NCBI GenBank assembly: GCA_047495785.1
Contig: JBLDXI010000001.1
Span: forward strand, 1,364,001-1,428,000
From: Lepidodermella squamata
Taxonomy: Eukaryota > Gastrotricha
Reading direction: 5' to 3'
DNA: 64,000 nt
The translations under genes and the position numbers were made by a program. The notes under the pieces are model-generated. The model was not told the DNA's origin, did no database searches, and saw only the letters and a list, made by a program, of their open reading frames with translations. Below are positions 33,364 to 45,342 of this stretch, piece after piece (positions within the stretch are counted from its first letter, which is position 1; every line of letters starts with the position of its first letter).

Positions 33364-36300
33364 TCAATTAGCAGGTGTTGTTAGCGAGGATATGGTCGAT
33401 GAGAAACTATCAGTCGCCATGCTTTCATCCATGGCTAATCGAATGTTGTCGGAATAGAACGCTAGCACTAGAATAGATATGTAGCCTATCACCATTCCGG
33501 TATCGGCGATGGCTAAATGGGAGCATAAATGGAGTACAGAAGGCTTCGCCCCGTGCGGTTCACCCGAGCCGCTCAGCATCGCCGAGTCGTGACTGTGACC
33601 GTGCCCGCCGGCATCGGGCGTCAACTCGGGTAACAAATCCGTCAGCGAGATGTACAAAAATAGACCAGCTGCGATTGCGTAGATGATAGTGCTAAAATAA
33701 TAGAATAATTTGATGAAAAATTCCTCCTTAAAAATTAAAAAAAATTTTACTTTGCGGCGGGCATTTCGCCTACCACAGCGCCGATGGCGAAACCAGCGTA
33801 ACACAGACAGGCGGATAGAAAATTGAAGGCAAGCGCTTTCCGCAACGGCATGCCGGCTCGAAGTAGCACAGCCAAGTCACCGAGTTCGTGCGGCAATTCT
33901 TCGGCTAACACTGCTAGGGCTATAGATAGGCCTTCTGGGAACGATCTCGACATACCAGCACCAATCGTTAACCCGTCCACGAAATTGTGGATGCCTGGAA
34001 GAAAGAAAACGGTTCACAATTTGAAAATAATCATTTCATTTAGTTTTTTACTTTTTACTATACCTGAAATACCTTTTTAGAATCTTTATGGTAATATGAA
34101 CTTTAATCCTCGCAAAAATTTCCACAATAACTAAACTCCGCGAGGAAGCCAAAGTTACAGTGCTCCCGGTTCTCTTGCAATTTCAATTCAACTCAGGTTT
34201 TGCTACTCCTCAGTAGAATAGGTTTAGTTCATACTTCAATCAGAGACCAGCAAAAGTTGTTCACACTACAGATTGTTCCTGTTTATTTGCGAGAAGTAGG
34301 TCACGACAAAAAAGAAGGGTCATGGCTAATGATGAGCATTTAAAACTGGTGCTTGGTTTTTTGCCAGATAAGCCAGCTTTATCCTATTAAGTCGACTTTA
34401 ACACGACAACTTTGAAAATAACCCCCATTATTTTATTCAAAAAACTTTCAGCAAGACGCTTACCACAATCACTAATTGTTCATATGAATATTGCTATGAA
34501 TTACTGGCCGGTGAGCGTAGTAAATCCATGCGGGCAGCCTCAGAAATATGGCGGCAAGATACGTGATGGCACGGTGCAAGATGGAAAAAAAATACTTTTC
34601 GCATATTAGTTCACGTTAAATCACTGCTTATGAGCACGTTTTGCATATGGATAGGACAATTTTTTCGACCGCATTAATTTGATGACTGATGACGTAAATA
34701 AAAGTTAAGTGGCGAATCTGCCGCGCTGCCAACGACATGCCAATACGAACTTCCCGGCTCTTTACCAACGTCATCGTTCATTTTCAAGATTATTGAGCGT
34801 GAGAGTACGACGAAAAGCCTTGCTTTTGAAACTAAATTGCCATTTTTTACTTATTAAGCCAGCAGATGATTCTACAGAATGTCTCTAAAGGGCGGTTCAC
34901 AAAATCGCTTTTTACGCATGAAAGACAATAACGTTTTTTTCAAGGTCATTTGAATCGTGAACGATACCCAATAAGTTTCATTGAATTCACTCATATTCAC
35001 TCATCACAAAGCCGAGGGCAAAAGCCGGCAAAATAACACATTTCCAGACGCTTCAGCGGAGAATTTGCTACGTGAAGTTACGCACCATTCTAACCCCGGT
35101 GCTCAGGTAGTGTCGCTCATCGAGAGGCGGATAAAGTGAAGCTCGACTGAGTTGATATAGCTGGAAAATTCGTTGTGTCGGTGCGCATGCGTGACTATTA
35201 CTTGCGCCTACGAAACGCAGCTAGGAAAAGTCCATTTCAAATGGGTGATTACAAAATGAAGAAAAATTCATGCTTCCGTTCTTTTCTTCAAATCAATGAG
35301 GATTTTTTAATAAAGATTAGAGCATTAATGAAAATATGATCAAAATTTATTTGATATAAGTATGCGGTTGCATTATTCCAGCTTAGCGTCCTGACCTGGT
35401 TCAAATTTGCCAACATTCCTAGTTTGCCACGTGGTCGATACCACGTTTTCATTTGGTTTGCGCTGACTGTGAAGTCATTGTTCAAAAGAGGTTGAATTAA
35501 GCAAGTGAATGTAACTTCTTTCTTTGTGTTATAGGGGATTCATTTTCAGAAATAAAATTTGGTATTTATTTCTGGTTATATTTGAATTTTATTATTTGAC
35601 TGAGGGCAAGCAGATGAGTTGAACTCAAATTTCTGAATATAATGTAGCTTACCATCGCCAAAAATGACCATCCAAGCAACGGGTTGAACTTCAGATAGTG
35701 ATTTAGCTGCCACACTCGCCTCCCGCTTCACAACACTCGGTACGATTTCATGGTCGCCCTTGAAGTGACTATTCACCAGTTTTATCGATGGCGACGGAAC
35801 CGGCGGCTGCAGATCGGCCGCAAATACCTCGTTCTCCCCGCAGTTGTTTGTTATATTGATAGTAAGCTCTCTATTCCTATTTGGCACATTATCCGACGAA
35901 TTGACCGCGCCCGATATCGACAGCCCGGTCACCCCAGACGCCCGCGTGTTCGGGTGATTGTGGCTTATACTGGTCACGTGATTCATGACAGACTCACTCT
36001 CACGGCTCGATTTCCTAGCCACGTTATTATGACGAAGTAAGGCATCACCGGAAACATTGAGTGCTATATTGCTATCTTCGTTACAGCTGCATTGAGTCGC
36101 AATCATAGGCGCAGTTACAAAAGAATCACTGTTGTTGCTGTGGAGCCTAGGGTGATTAGTACTCTGCCCCGGGTTATTCGACTGGGCTGAATTACTATTA
36201 CACGGACAATCAGTTTTCGATTGAGCATTTTGTTTTTGCTGAAATTAATAAAACAAATTAAAAAATTATGATGAAATTGACATGGAAAGTTCTTACCCTT

Positions 36301-36780
36301 GATTGCAGTTTCGCCAAAAGCAGTTTCAGTATTTGTTCAAAATTGAAAAACAGAAATATGGTCGTCACAGCAATGGTCACTTTAATATTGTAAGTTCTTC
36401 GATAACTCCAATCCATGAGGTCTATTTCCAACGCCTGAAAAAAATCGGAGAACAATTAAAATATATAAGGATTTTTTAATAATTTTTACCCCGGCCAGAA
36501 GAAATAGTAACGCACTGCCGGCTAGAACTCCGACAGCAACAGAAACCATGAACAGTAATAGAGTCTTGTACCAGTGTTTTTTCGATAGAGGATTCACAGC
36601 GATGCCGAATAACGAACACATATTGATACCAGTGACAAGGAGCAAACCATACCCCCATACTGGAATTATTGGGAAAAATTGGTCGGAATTTCAGTTTCAA
36701 TCAATAAACAATTGATTACCTTGATAGGCTGGCGGTGGCACTGCAAGATGAAGCGGAGTGCTGATAGTCGAATTATCCAT
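33364..36780 (-). CDS. ZIP8/ZIP14-type metal transporter (gene 17)
   Basis: Six exons: 36720-36780, 36490-36659, 36297-36434, 35653-36238, 33751-33994, 33364-33691; 1527 nt, 508 aa. Multi-pass SLC39-family transporter moving Zn2+ (and probably Fe2+/Mn2+) into the cytosol. Transmembrane blocks: WGYGLLLVTGINMCSLFG, TLLLFMVSVAVGVLAG, TIAVTTIFLFF, then a Ser/Asn-rich cytoplasmic loop of about 200 residues, then VAWMVIFGDGIHNFVDGL and the metal site. The site reads EELPHELGD, with Glu where most LIV-1 members have His; this is the ZIP8/ZIP14 signature. NFLSACLCYAGFAIG and LFLYISLTDLLPEL also match that branch. The extracellular N-terminus is only about 20 residues with no clear signal peptide; family members usually have more than 100. 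The fourth intron, 1658 bp, is the longest in the window. Confidence 0.88.
33995..35652 (-). other. Long intron of the ZIP transporter gene
   Basis: Non-coding 1.66 kb, GT...AG, joining GDG to IHNFVDGL in frame. All other introns of the gene are under 65 bp, so it may hold regulatory sequence; I see no conserved element, nested gene or transposon in it. Confidence 0.7.
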
Positions 36781-37738
36781 AATCGCCAACAAAAATCACG
36801 GGTTAGAAAAATGCGATATTCAGTCAGATTCCACTAAAATCTCGCAATGAGTATATCATAATTGAATAAATATTTCATCTAAAAAAAGATTACAAATATA
36901 TCATAAAATTGCATTTTTACTTTCCATCGAGTGCTTTCTACGAATTTCGCTGTCATCACAAAGCACGATAATTATATAAAACTAGGCGTGATTTCTACGA
37001 TTTTCTAGACGATTTTTCGCAACAGCCACCTTAATATAAAATTGAACAGAAGTACATGTATATAATCGAGCTACTGTGCAGATTCGATTCAAGTAGTAGT
37101 GTTGGCGAAACGACGACGGAATCAATTGAATAAACATGAAACATCAACAAAATCAACGATAACCCATCAATAACGGCGATCACCGAAAATTTTCTCAACA
37201 GTCCGATGCCGATGCAACCGGTCTTGAATTTAGATAATTTTTTCGAAACATTGAGTCGACACATCAATCAAATCGAACTCAATGGTATCACATCAGGTGT
37301 GAACGGATTATATAGTTATGGTAGTTCTTTATACAAATCCGCGCGTGATTAAGGTGGAAGAAAGGCCTTCGAGTACACAAGGGCATTTAATAGCTAATTA
37401 TTTCTGTTGAGACGAACCGATAACAACATGGAGAATATAATCAACATTGCATAACGTATGTTTTACTGACTTCGCAATTGCGACGGATGAGTGAAAAATA
37501 AAAATTTAATAAGATTTTTTGAAGAATATTATCATTTCAATATGCACGAGATTTCAATAGAACGCGTCAATTTTTCTTTAGAATCGAAAAATTACGCGAA
37601 ATTACAATTTACAAATTTTCTACGTCAAACGATAAGGCAGTCATTGGCTTGAAAATAATAATTCGCTAAATATTTCGTGGCTATATTAGACAATCAAAAT
37701 AACTGGATTACATAAATTTCAGGTGGTACCGGCAATCA
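36781..37738. other. Intergenic between genes 17 and 18
   Basis: Promoter of gene 17 and 3' UTR of gene 18. A minus-strand open frame at 37031-37267 lacks motifs and is not called. No RNA gene recognised. Confidence 0.45.
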
Positions 37739-40700
37739 TTATCTGGATGAAAGAGGTTGCAATTCACTGGTTTCTCTGAAAATAACCAAAAAATTATCGA
37801 AATTTTGAGAATTATGTATTGCCACTTACATATGCCCGTTATTCGTTGCATCAAGTTGCTTCTTCGTCGATTTTTTCGAAGAAGCGCCGCAAAATCGTCG
37901 GAAACAGCCGCATTTTTCGAGAGGTAGTGAAGCAGAGAGTTGGCTCCACAGAAGTTGGCCAAGCCCGAAAAACACGCACCACAGCCACTGGTCGAGCGTA
38001 AGTGGTGTGGTTCGAAACACAATTCCGCCAAACTCAATCACCAAAATTTGGCTAGCCAGCGAGCCAAACCAGATGACGAGAAAAATTTTGCTCTTATGCA
38101 AACCGCGTAACATATTGCGCTCGTTGTGAAGCCGCCGCGCGCTCAATTCGTTGAATAGCGTCATCAGAACGAACGCGTTGAAAATCGCCGTGAAATGCTG
38201 AGTAGGCGCCGAGCTGGTCGTAGCAGAAATTTGGCTATTTTGCCGGCCCGAATCCGTCAGAAGTAAGTGCTCGCCGTAAAATGTCAATAGCAACATCACT
38301 CCGAGTTGATAAAATGAGTTCATTAAAATGTTTTTCGCCATGGTCGCCGATACTAGGGGACGAGTGCGGCCGTAGGGTGGTCGGTTAAGGAGGCTCGAGG
38401 ACGGCGGTTCGGTCGATAACGCCAACGAAGCTAACGTGTCCATGAGCAGATTCACGTAAAGCATTTGAATCGCAGTAACAACCGCATCTTCTAGAACAGC
38501 TGCGGTTACCACGGTGATTAGACTAGCAACAATATTAACAGTGAGTTGAAATTGGATAAATTTCGCGATTGAATCGTAGACGTTACGCCCCCAAATGAGG
38601 GCCTTTACAAGGCTCGCGAAGTTATCGTCGGTTAAAATGATGTCTGACGCCTCCTTAGCGACGTCTGTACCAGCTATTCCCATCGCGAAACCAACGTCTG
38701 CCTCCCGTAAAGCCGGGGCGTCATTCGTCCCGTCGCCTGTGACGGCGACAATTTCGCCGGATGGGTTGACCTTCGAGGCTATAATGCCACTGACAAGGTT
38801 GTACTTATCCTCCGGGGTCGATCGAGCTAAAACTCGAAGACGAGGCCAGATTTCGTCGAAACGCGCTTGTTCGATTTTTTGCGTAACCGGGTTTCGAATC
38901 AACCGATTGAACTCCTTGCCCTCGAGTACGAGACTTTCCGTGTCATTCGGTGGGATAATTCCGCAATTTTTCGCGATCGATCGAGCTGTTTCGATGTTAT
39001 CACCTGTAACCATGCGAACAACAACCCCAGCTTTTTGACATTTCCGAATAGCAATCGGGACCTCGGGCCGAACCGGATCAGCGATTCCGAAAATTCCGAT
39101 ACAAGTCAAAGAAGACACGATAGATTCCTCGTCATCCCAATTCAGCTTTTCGACCCTATTATAAAAAAATTTAATTAAGGAGGAATTTGTAAGGAGCAAC
39201 TAGAAAACGAACTGTTGAGGCGTAAAATCGCGGTAGGCTACGCAAACTGTTCGCAGACCAGATTTCGCCATTGGTTGAATGACATTTTCATTCATATCAG
39301 TTCTGTCAGAATCTTCAAACGGCTGATTTTGACCGCCAGACATCACAGTAGAACACTTTTGCAGTAGAACTTCAGAGGCCCCTTTGACAAACAGCCTGAT
39401 TTTGCCATCAGGTAGCCGAACCGCTGTGCTCATCGACTTTCGGCGCGAGTTGAACGTGAACACTTTCACTATCAAATCTTCGTTAAAACGCGTCCGAGTT
39501 TTACTTATCGGGTTTTCTTGGCCTTTTTGAGGTGGATTTATGCGAAAAGTAAATGCCAGTAGCGCACATTCGGTTCGATTTCCCAAATAGTTTGGCAAGC
39601 CACCGTCGAAGTTCTGAAAAAGAAATAAAGCAATTCATCGACTTTTTCAACATTTCAATTTTCAAATCATAATCTCAAATTCAAGCAATTTAAAGAAACT
39701 AGCACTTTTTACCCTTTTTGTAACTAGGTCACTTTTGTTAAAAAAATATTCGGGCATTTGATGCATGAAAAATCAATTTCCGGTTCAAAGCGCTATATTT
39801 TAAATACACCCAAAAGCTTACAGGCTCTACTATAGATGTTTTTGCAGAGTTGACGCAAATCGCATCGACCAACAAATCCGAAACTAATCGAGGTAGGTCC
39901 TCGTCCGTAATCGCAGAATCGGTGCTATGAGAAAATCGTTTCCCAGCAACCACAGCGTCGACTACGGACATTTTATTCGTGGTCAGTGTTCCGGTTTTAT
40001 CGCAGCAAATCGCCGTGGCGTTTCCCATAGTTTCACAGGCATCGAGATGGCGCACCAAGTTGTTATCGTGCATCATTTGTTTTACGGAGTACGCTAGGGC
40101 GAGGGTGACTGCTAGGGGCAGTCCTTCGGGAACGCTTACTACAATCACAGTGACGCCGAGAATGACGAACCGCACAAAAACCTGCATGTATCGGCTATCC
40201 CAGGGCAAACCGCGGACTAGAAAGGTGTTTATGCAAAACCGAACTGTTAATACTGATGCGGTTAACACAGCGGCGACAACTCCAATGTAACCGATTCTGA
40301 TCGAAAGTCTTTCCAGTTTGATTTGCATTGGAGATTGACTTCGTCCCAAATCAATGGAGGAAGATGGTGGTTGCACCTGGGTGCCATTTTCCAATTTCAT
40401 GTTGCTATCATTCTCATCAATTTGTTTTTCTTTCCGACATGTCCAGAAATTTTTACAGGATTTCCCTTTATTATCAGATAGCGACGGCGTTAACCCGAGA
40501 AGAATGCAGATCCGACCGGTTTGAGAATTAAGCCCTACGGCTATCACGAGCATACGTCCACTGCCTTCCATCACTTGCGTGCCTATGAATATGTTGATAT
40601 GAACCAGGTCAAATGGACAAATCGATCAATTTTTTCATCAAGCAATTATACCTGAAAGTAGCACCGGGTCTGCCGTTATCGATTTTTTTACGAGCTCGCT

Positions 40701-41660
40701 CTCGCCCGTTAGCGAGCTTTCATCGATTTTCAAATCGTTACTGTGCACCACTATGCCGTCAGCCGGAATTACGTCACCTATAAAAACAATGAAAAAGAGA
40801 GGATTGATTTGAGCGCCACAGTCAAATGGTAATCAAAGCATACCATATTGCAGCTGACAAATGTCGCCAACGAGGATTTCTTTCACGGGTATACTCAACA
40901 AATTTCCATCCCGAATAACTGTGAACAATTGATTGGATTCGATTTTGGCCTGTAGACCACGAAATTGTTTCTCCTTCTGATCGTTGTTGATCGCAGTAAC
41001 AAACGCGACAATGAAAACAGTTCCCATAATAGCAACTGCTTCAATCCAGTTAGCGCGACTTTCCATGTCATCTCCTCCACTGACGACAGGCGCTGTATCA
41101 TTTGAGGAAGAATCAGCGCCTAAGATGTCCGAGCCGGGTTGGGGTTCATAAAAAGATAACAGCAATGAAACCAAAGCTGCTATCATGAGTATAACGAGAG
41201 TAACATCTTTCAATGCATCGATGATGAGCATGAAAAATGTTTTCGGTTTCTTTTGTGGAATTTCATTCTTTCCGAAGATGTGCCTTCGTGTGACAAAATC
41301 TTCATTAGATGTAACAAGACCTAAGAAACATCAATCTGTCAGGCGGCAAGGCGAGATTTAAAAGAACATTTACCTTTGTCAGGTGATGACTTCAGTCTCG
41401 AACACAACTCATTGATCGGATCATGCCCGTATTTTGATTGAAGATATTGAATACATTCCTGACTTCGATGTTGCATCAGATTCGATAGTTCGGCTTTCAT
41501 TTCATGAGAAAAGTGAGCATTCAGATTGGCCGAACCTGCTAGCGATGGCTTGTTCTTGCCCATTTTCTGAAAGGAAATAATTCAAAACAGTTTGTGAGAA
41601 ATTTGGGAGAAATACCTCAGACTGAAAACTTGATTCGTTTAAGGACCTCGTGGCACACAT
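37739..41660 (-). CDS. ATP2B: Plasma-membrane Ca2+-transporting ATPase (gene 18)
   Basis: Eight exons: 41616-41660, 41374-41566, 40844-41320, 40652-40777, 39822-40582, 39213-39613, 37830-39155, 37739-37775; 1121 aa, the usual length for a PMCA. P-type IIB calcium pump exporting Ca2+ from the cell. Motifs: [68 protein letters not shown] (phosphorylated Asp), [10 protein letters not shown] (nucleotide site), [16 protein letters not shown], and the C-terminal transmembrane bundle. The tail after the last membrane span is only about 45 residues and has no obvious calmodulin-binding helix. An alternative start at 41563 (MGKNKPS) lies just after an AG acceptor and would shorten the protein by 16 residues. 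Donor at 39212 is weak, but required by frame. Confidence 0.92.
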
Positions 41661-43283
41661 TGTTTCAACGGCACCAAGCTCTGAGCCAATATGAGGTTGC
41701 AGACTTTACATAAACACTAAGTGTAATAACTGCCTGGACGAAAAGTTAAACATTAGAGCAAGAAAAGAAAATGGAGAGAAAATACACGCTCATCTACAAT
41801 CCTAGCTACAATTTCGTTGTAAGGCAGCGCCGGATTTTAGGCTTATCGGAATTTTCTGAGATATCCCATCGTCGTCAGGCTCATGTTACATGGCTGATGG
41901 CTGTATAAATCAGTTAGTTTGTTACCAATTTCTCGAAGATGTTGGAGGAGGATGCCAGTATTAGTTACTAGTTTCAAATATTTATTTGCCACCTAGTGCA
42001 ATGCGCTCATATTAAAGATGAGCGGAGAATTCGCTGTCATGACATACGTCATAACATACGTCATAACATACGTAGGCTGTTTGAAGACCTTGTCGTCTTC
42101 ACAGCTGCTTTCTACAATAATCCCATAGAAAAGCAAAGCGATTCAGTGATACATCAATTCAGTTATACAAGTAATTGCAACTATTTGCGTCATGTCCAAG
42201 TTAGCTCGAGCTACTATGGTAGCTAGTGAAAATGTAGAATTCTTACAATGCGCGACGTCCATCGCGCTCATTCAAGTTTTCGTGCTAAGCTTTCGAATGT
42301 CTGGCGGTACTTCATTTCACAGGTAAGCAATTAATTATCCTCGATCATCGAATATCGCAATGCGTTTGTCTTCAAAACTTTATTTATTGAAAAAATTGTC
42401 TACGAGACAAGCAACGAGACTTGCAGTACAAAAAGAGAGGTCATGATGACCATGAGAGGGCAGAACTGTCACCTGCCATCAAAAAAACACCCGGTGAAGA
42501 CAAGTAAAGTGGAAAGGGCGCTCGACTCCAACATAAGTGCCCTCAATTCGGCAGTTACGGCAGCGAAAGTGCCCTGATTCCTGCCGCGATGAGACCGAGC
42601 GCGCGCGGAAGCGCGGGTTGTGACGGACTTGAAGGTCGCTAAAGAATATTTTTATATTCTGAATCTATCAATAATTTAATCTATTATAAGGTACCAAAGC
42701 TCCGTTTTTATAATAAAAGTGATAATTTGGTCACATGTTTTTTATGTAAAAAATTTCATGAAAACGCGAGGACGAGAGAGGATCTAGCTCTGGAAACGGG
42801 TAACAGGCAGCAGGCAAACGCCACTTACTCGACTCATTTCTACTTTCAGGCTATTTCGAAGACTCTAAAACTCCAAGAATACCAACAATGAAAATAGCTG
42901 ACAGATATTGCGGCATTTTTGAGTTCCTCCAACGCGATCAAATGCTCCATTCCTTTGGTTTTTCTCTCACCGAGTATTAAAGTGAGTTCTATGACTCTAT
43001 GTTCCGTGTATAGGATCAAATTATAGAAATTACATATCAGACATGATGATATTTATAGCGCCGCGGGATTCATGTGTGGGTTAGAATCAATCCACAGAAG
43101 GGCGCACAAAACCGCAAACGTTCCAATCGCCAAGATTGGTAGGGGATGTAATCGCCTTATTGACTGAACAGACAACAGACGCAGTTGATGGGCGAACCCT
43201 TTTTCACAAATAAATCAGGAGATGACAATGACTTTTAAAGACTTTAATGTCTAATTAGCACGAGAACGCGGAGAAAATCTTGT
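41661..43283. other. Intergenic between genes 18 and 19
   Basis: 1.6 kb without a recognisable gene. Includes a short tandem repeat (42039-42073, listed separately) and a region rich in CGCGCG and GAGAG words around 42450-42850. The open frame at 41996-42226 is translated through the repeat and is not called. Confidence 0.45.
42039..42073. repeat. 12-bp tandem repeat, about 2.8 copies
   Basis: Unit CATAACATACGT repeated directly; each copy contains the TACGT/ACGTA word and the flank reads TGACATACGTCA-like. Intergenic, upstream of the PMCA gene. Could be a chance microsatellite or a regulatory element. Confidence 0.6.
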
Positions 43284-44874
43284 CTAAGCCCTGACATATG
43301 GCATGGCAAAAGCATCGCCACCGTTCAAAAATGTCGCCTGATTTCCAGCTGGTCCATAGTTACAGTACTAAAAATTAAAGCCAATAGGTAATTTGTAGAT
43401 TGAAAATGAAATTGGGTAAACACAGACCATCAACACTTCTGGATACTCTTTGCATCTGATCCTTGCGCAACTGAAATTCAAAGAAAATAAAGCTCAGATC
43501 GATGATGAAATAGATCATATGACGCTCAAACCCGACAAATTTTGTATCTTCCCACACAATCTGCGTGTAATGCCCGACTCCGTCACCTCCTTCGCCATAT
43601 TTCCACTCAAACCTCTCATCTGCCCAGTATTTCGAGATGCATTCCTCCCAAGTCATCGCTGAGCCGTCGTCACTCAAACTGGCCCCACAAAGGTTCTGCC
43701 CAACTGTGTCATACTTGGGCAGATATCGATTGAAGTAGCGATCGTGTTGACCAGTGCACTGGGAAGCCCAACTAAGTAAAATTGGCAATGTATTGGCGAT
43801 GTATTTCAAAATAATGAAAATAAATAAACCCCGCTGCTTGCAGCGCTAAATTTTCGTCCCATTGCAAGTCAACCAAGGGCTTTTTAGCGGGCGGATCAAC
43901 GGTTCCTGAAAAGTGGACGTGTAATACAGATCGAAGTAAAATCACGGCAGAAACTTCGCCATCTGTTATGCTCCTCCAAAATCATCTGCTTCGTTCTTGA
44001 ATCCATCATCTCGAAGCCAACAAAGCTCTTTGCTGGCTCCAAGCACATGGAGTTTGAATTTTCCAATCCAAGAGGACAGGGCTGAAGTTTAATATGTAAT
44101 GAGCTAATGTATTTGGTCGCAAATGGAAAATACCTTATTTTGCCCGGTGTACGGAATAAGAACAGGCGGCGAAACAGTGCTTAAAGCAAGCTCAGGGTTT
44201 CGGCCCTTCTGGACTGCCGGCCGCAGCCTCTCAGGCTCGGGTGCTGGAGATGGCGTTGGTCGGTCTGTTATAAATTCTGGCCGGCGTTCTTGCTCGGCTG
44301 CTGATGGTCGCTGAACCGATTCAGTGATTCGCGAAGGATTGTTTTGGATTCTTTCTGGTTCTGCAACGGGTTGGACGGGCGGCGGCTCGTAGCGGAAGCG
44401 CACTGGCTCAGGAGCAGCCGGAATAATTTCAGTTGGTCTAGATTGTTCCCAGTCGCTTCCCCCGGTCTGTCTATTTACCGAGCTTTGGTCAGGATATTCG
44501 TCATAATTTTCGGGACACGAAGGTATCGGTTCACTCCAATATCCAGTGGAAGATGTTGTTCGACATTGTACACTATCAGTCGGTCGAGGATCTCCACCGT
44601 ACAAACAGTGATAAGTAGCGATTTCCACGTACACGCCATTTATTCTTTCGGCGGTGCTTCTGATGACGTACGCATTCGAAACTCTTGGCGGGTCGCCGCA
44701 CGGCTTGCCCCATCCGGGCAAACTACCTGCTCCAACGTTAGCAGTATCTTCCCAGTCTTTTCCATCTCTACGTCGCGGTATGCGGCGCCGTTTACCAGTC
44801 GATGGATCATATTGTCCCGAAATCAGCGGGAAAGCCAAAGCCGCGCAAATGAGGAGATGAGTTGCCACTTTCAT
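43284..44874 (-). CDS. CCP - linker - CAP protein without Kunitz-like domain (gene 19)
   Basis: Six exons: 44134-44874, 43955-44081, 43830-43905, 43532-43771, 43428-43470, 43284-43367; 436 aa. Signal peptide MKVATHLLICAALAFPLISG, basic spacer (RRRIPRRR), CCP (PCGDPPRV...PIPSC), then a Pro/Glu/Arg-rich linker of about 115 residues (APEPER, PAPEPERLRP) instead of Kunitz or Thr mucin. The CAP unit starts PCPLGLENSNSMC at a phase-0 intron: LEEHNRWRR, WDENLALQA, WASQC with GQHD, VGQNLC, VGHYTQIVW, VGCARIRC, YCNYGPAGN. Exon sizes 127, 76, 43 and 84 recur in genes 20-22, marking them as recent relatives. A minus-strand TATAATA word lies about 67 bp before the ATG (44941-44947). Confidence 0.84.
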
Positions 44875-45342
44875 CTTTTACAGATGCTTTCTTGAAAATG
44901 ATTTTCTGCGTGTAAGGAATGATGCATCAATGGACGGTTGTATTATAAGGCGTCTAAATTTCACGCCAAGTGTGTCTGTAGTGTGAACATGTTAATCTCA
45001 CCACGAAAGGTGGTCGCGCGTGCAATCTGTAGGTTAATCAAGCGCGCAATCAACCTCATCTTAATGACCCACGGTGAAGCTGGCAAAAACGGCTTCACGA
45101 TAACAGTCTTAAGGTTCAGAAAGCATTTCTCATGCACACCTAAGGAAGGGGGTTTCGCCAGAAACATGTTTTTCGGCTTATAAACATCCCGCTTCAGTCA
45201 AACGAATCAAGTGTTTGCTAAAATATTCACTTCACTGCATCTTCGCTAACTTTTTACTCATTTATACAGTAAAAGAATACGTGTCACTAATATACATTAG
45301 TTCCAGATAAATGCTTTTGCCACGCCGCCAGGCTTTCCATCC
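44875..45342. other. Intergenic between genes 19 and 20
   Basis: Promoter of gene 19, with a TATA-like word at 44941-44947 (minus strand), and 3' flank of gene 20. Open frames here are on both strands over the same bases and have no motif. Confidence 0.45.

Noticed and set aside
37031-37267. Minus-strand frame with a hydrophobic segment
   Set aside because: AT-rich, no paralogue or splice context; likely within flanking non-coding sequence of the ZIP gene.
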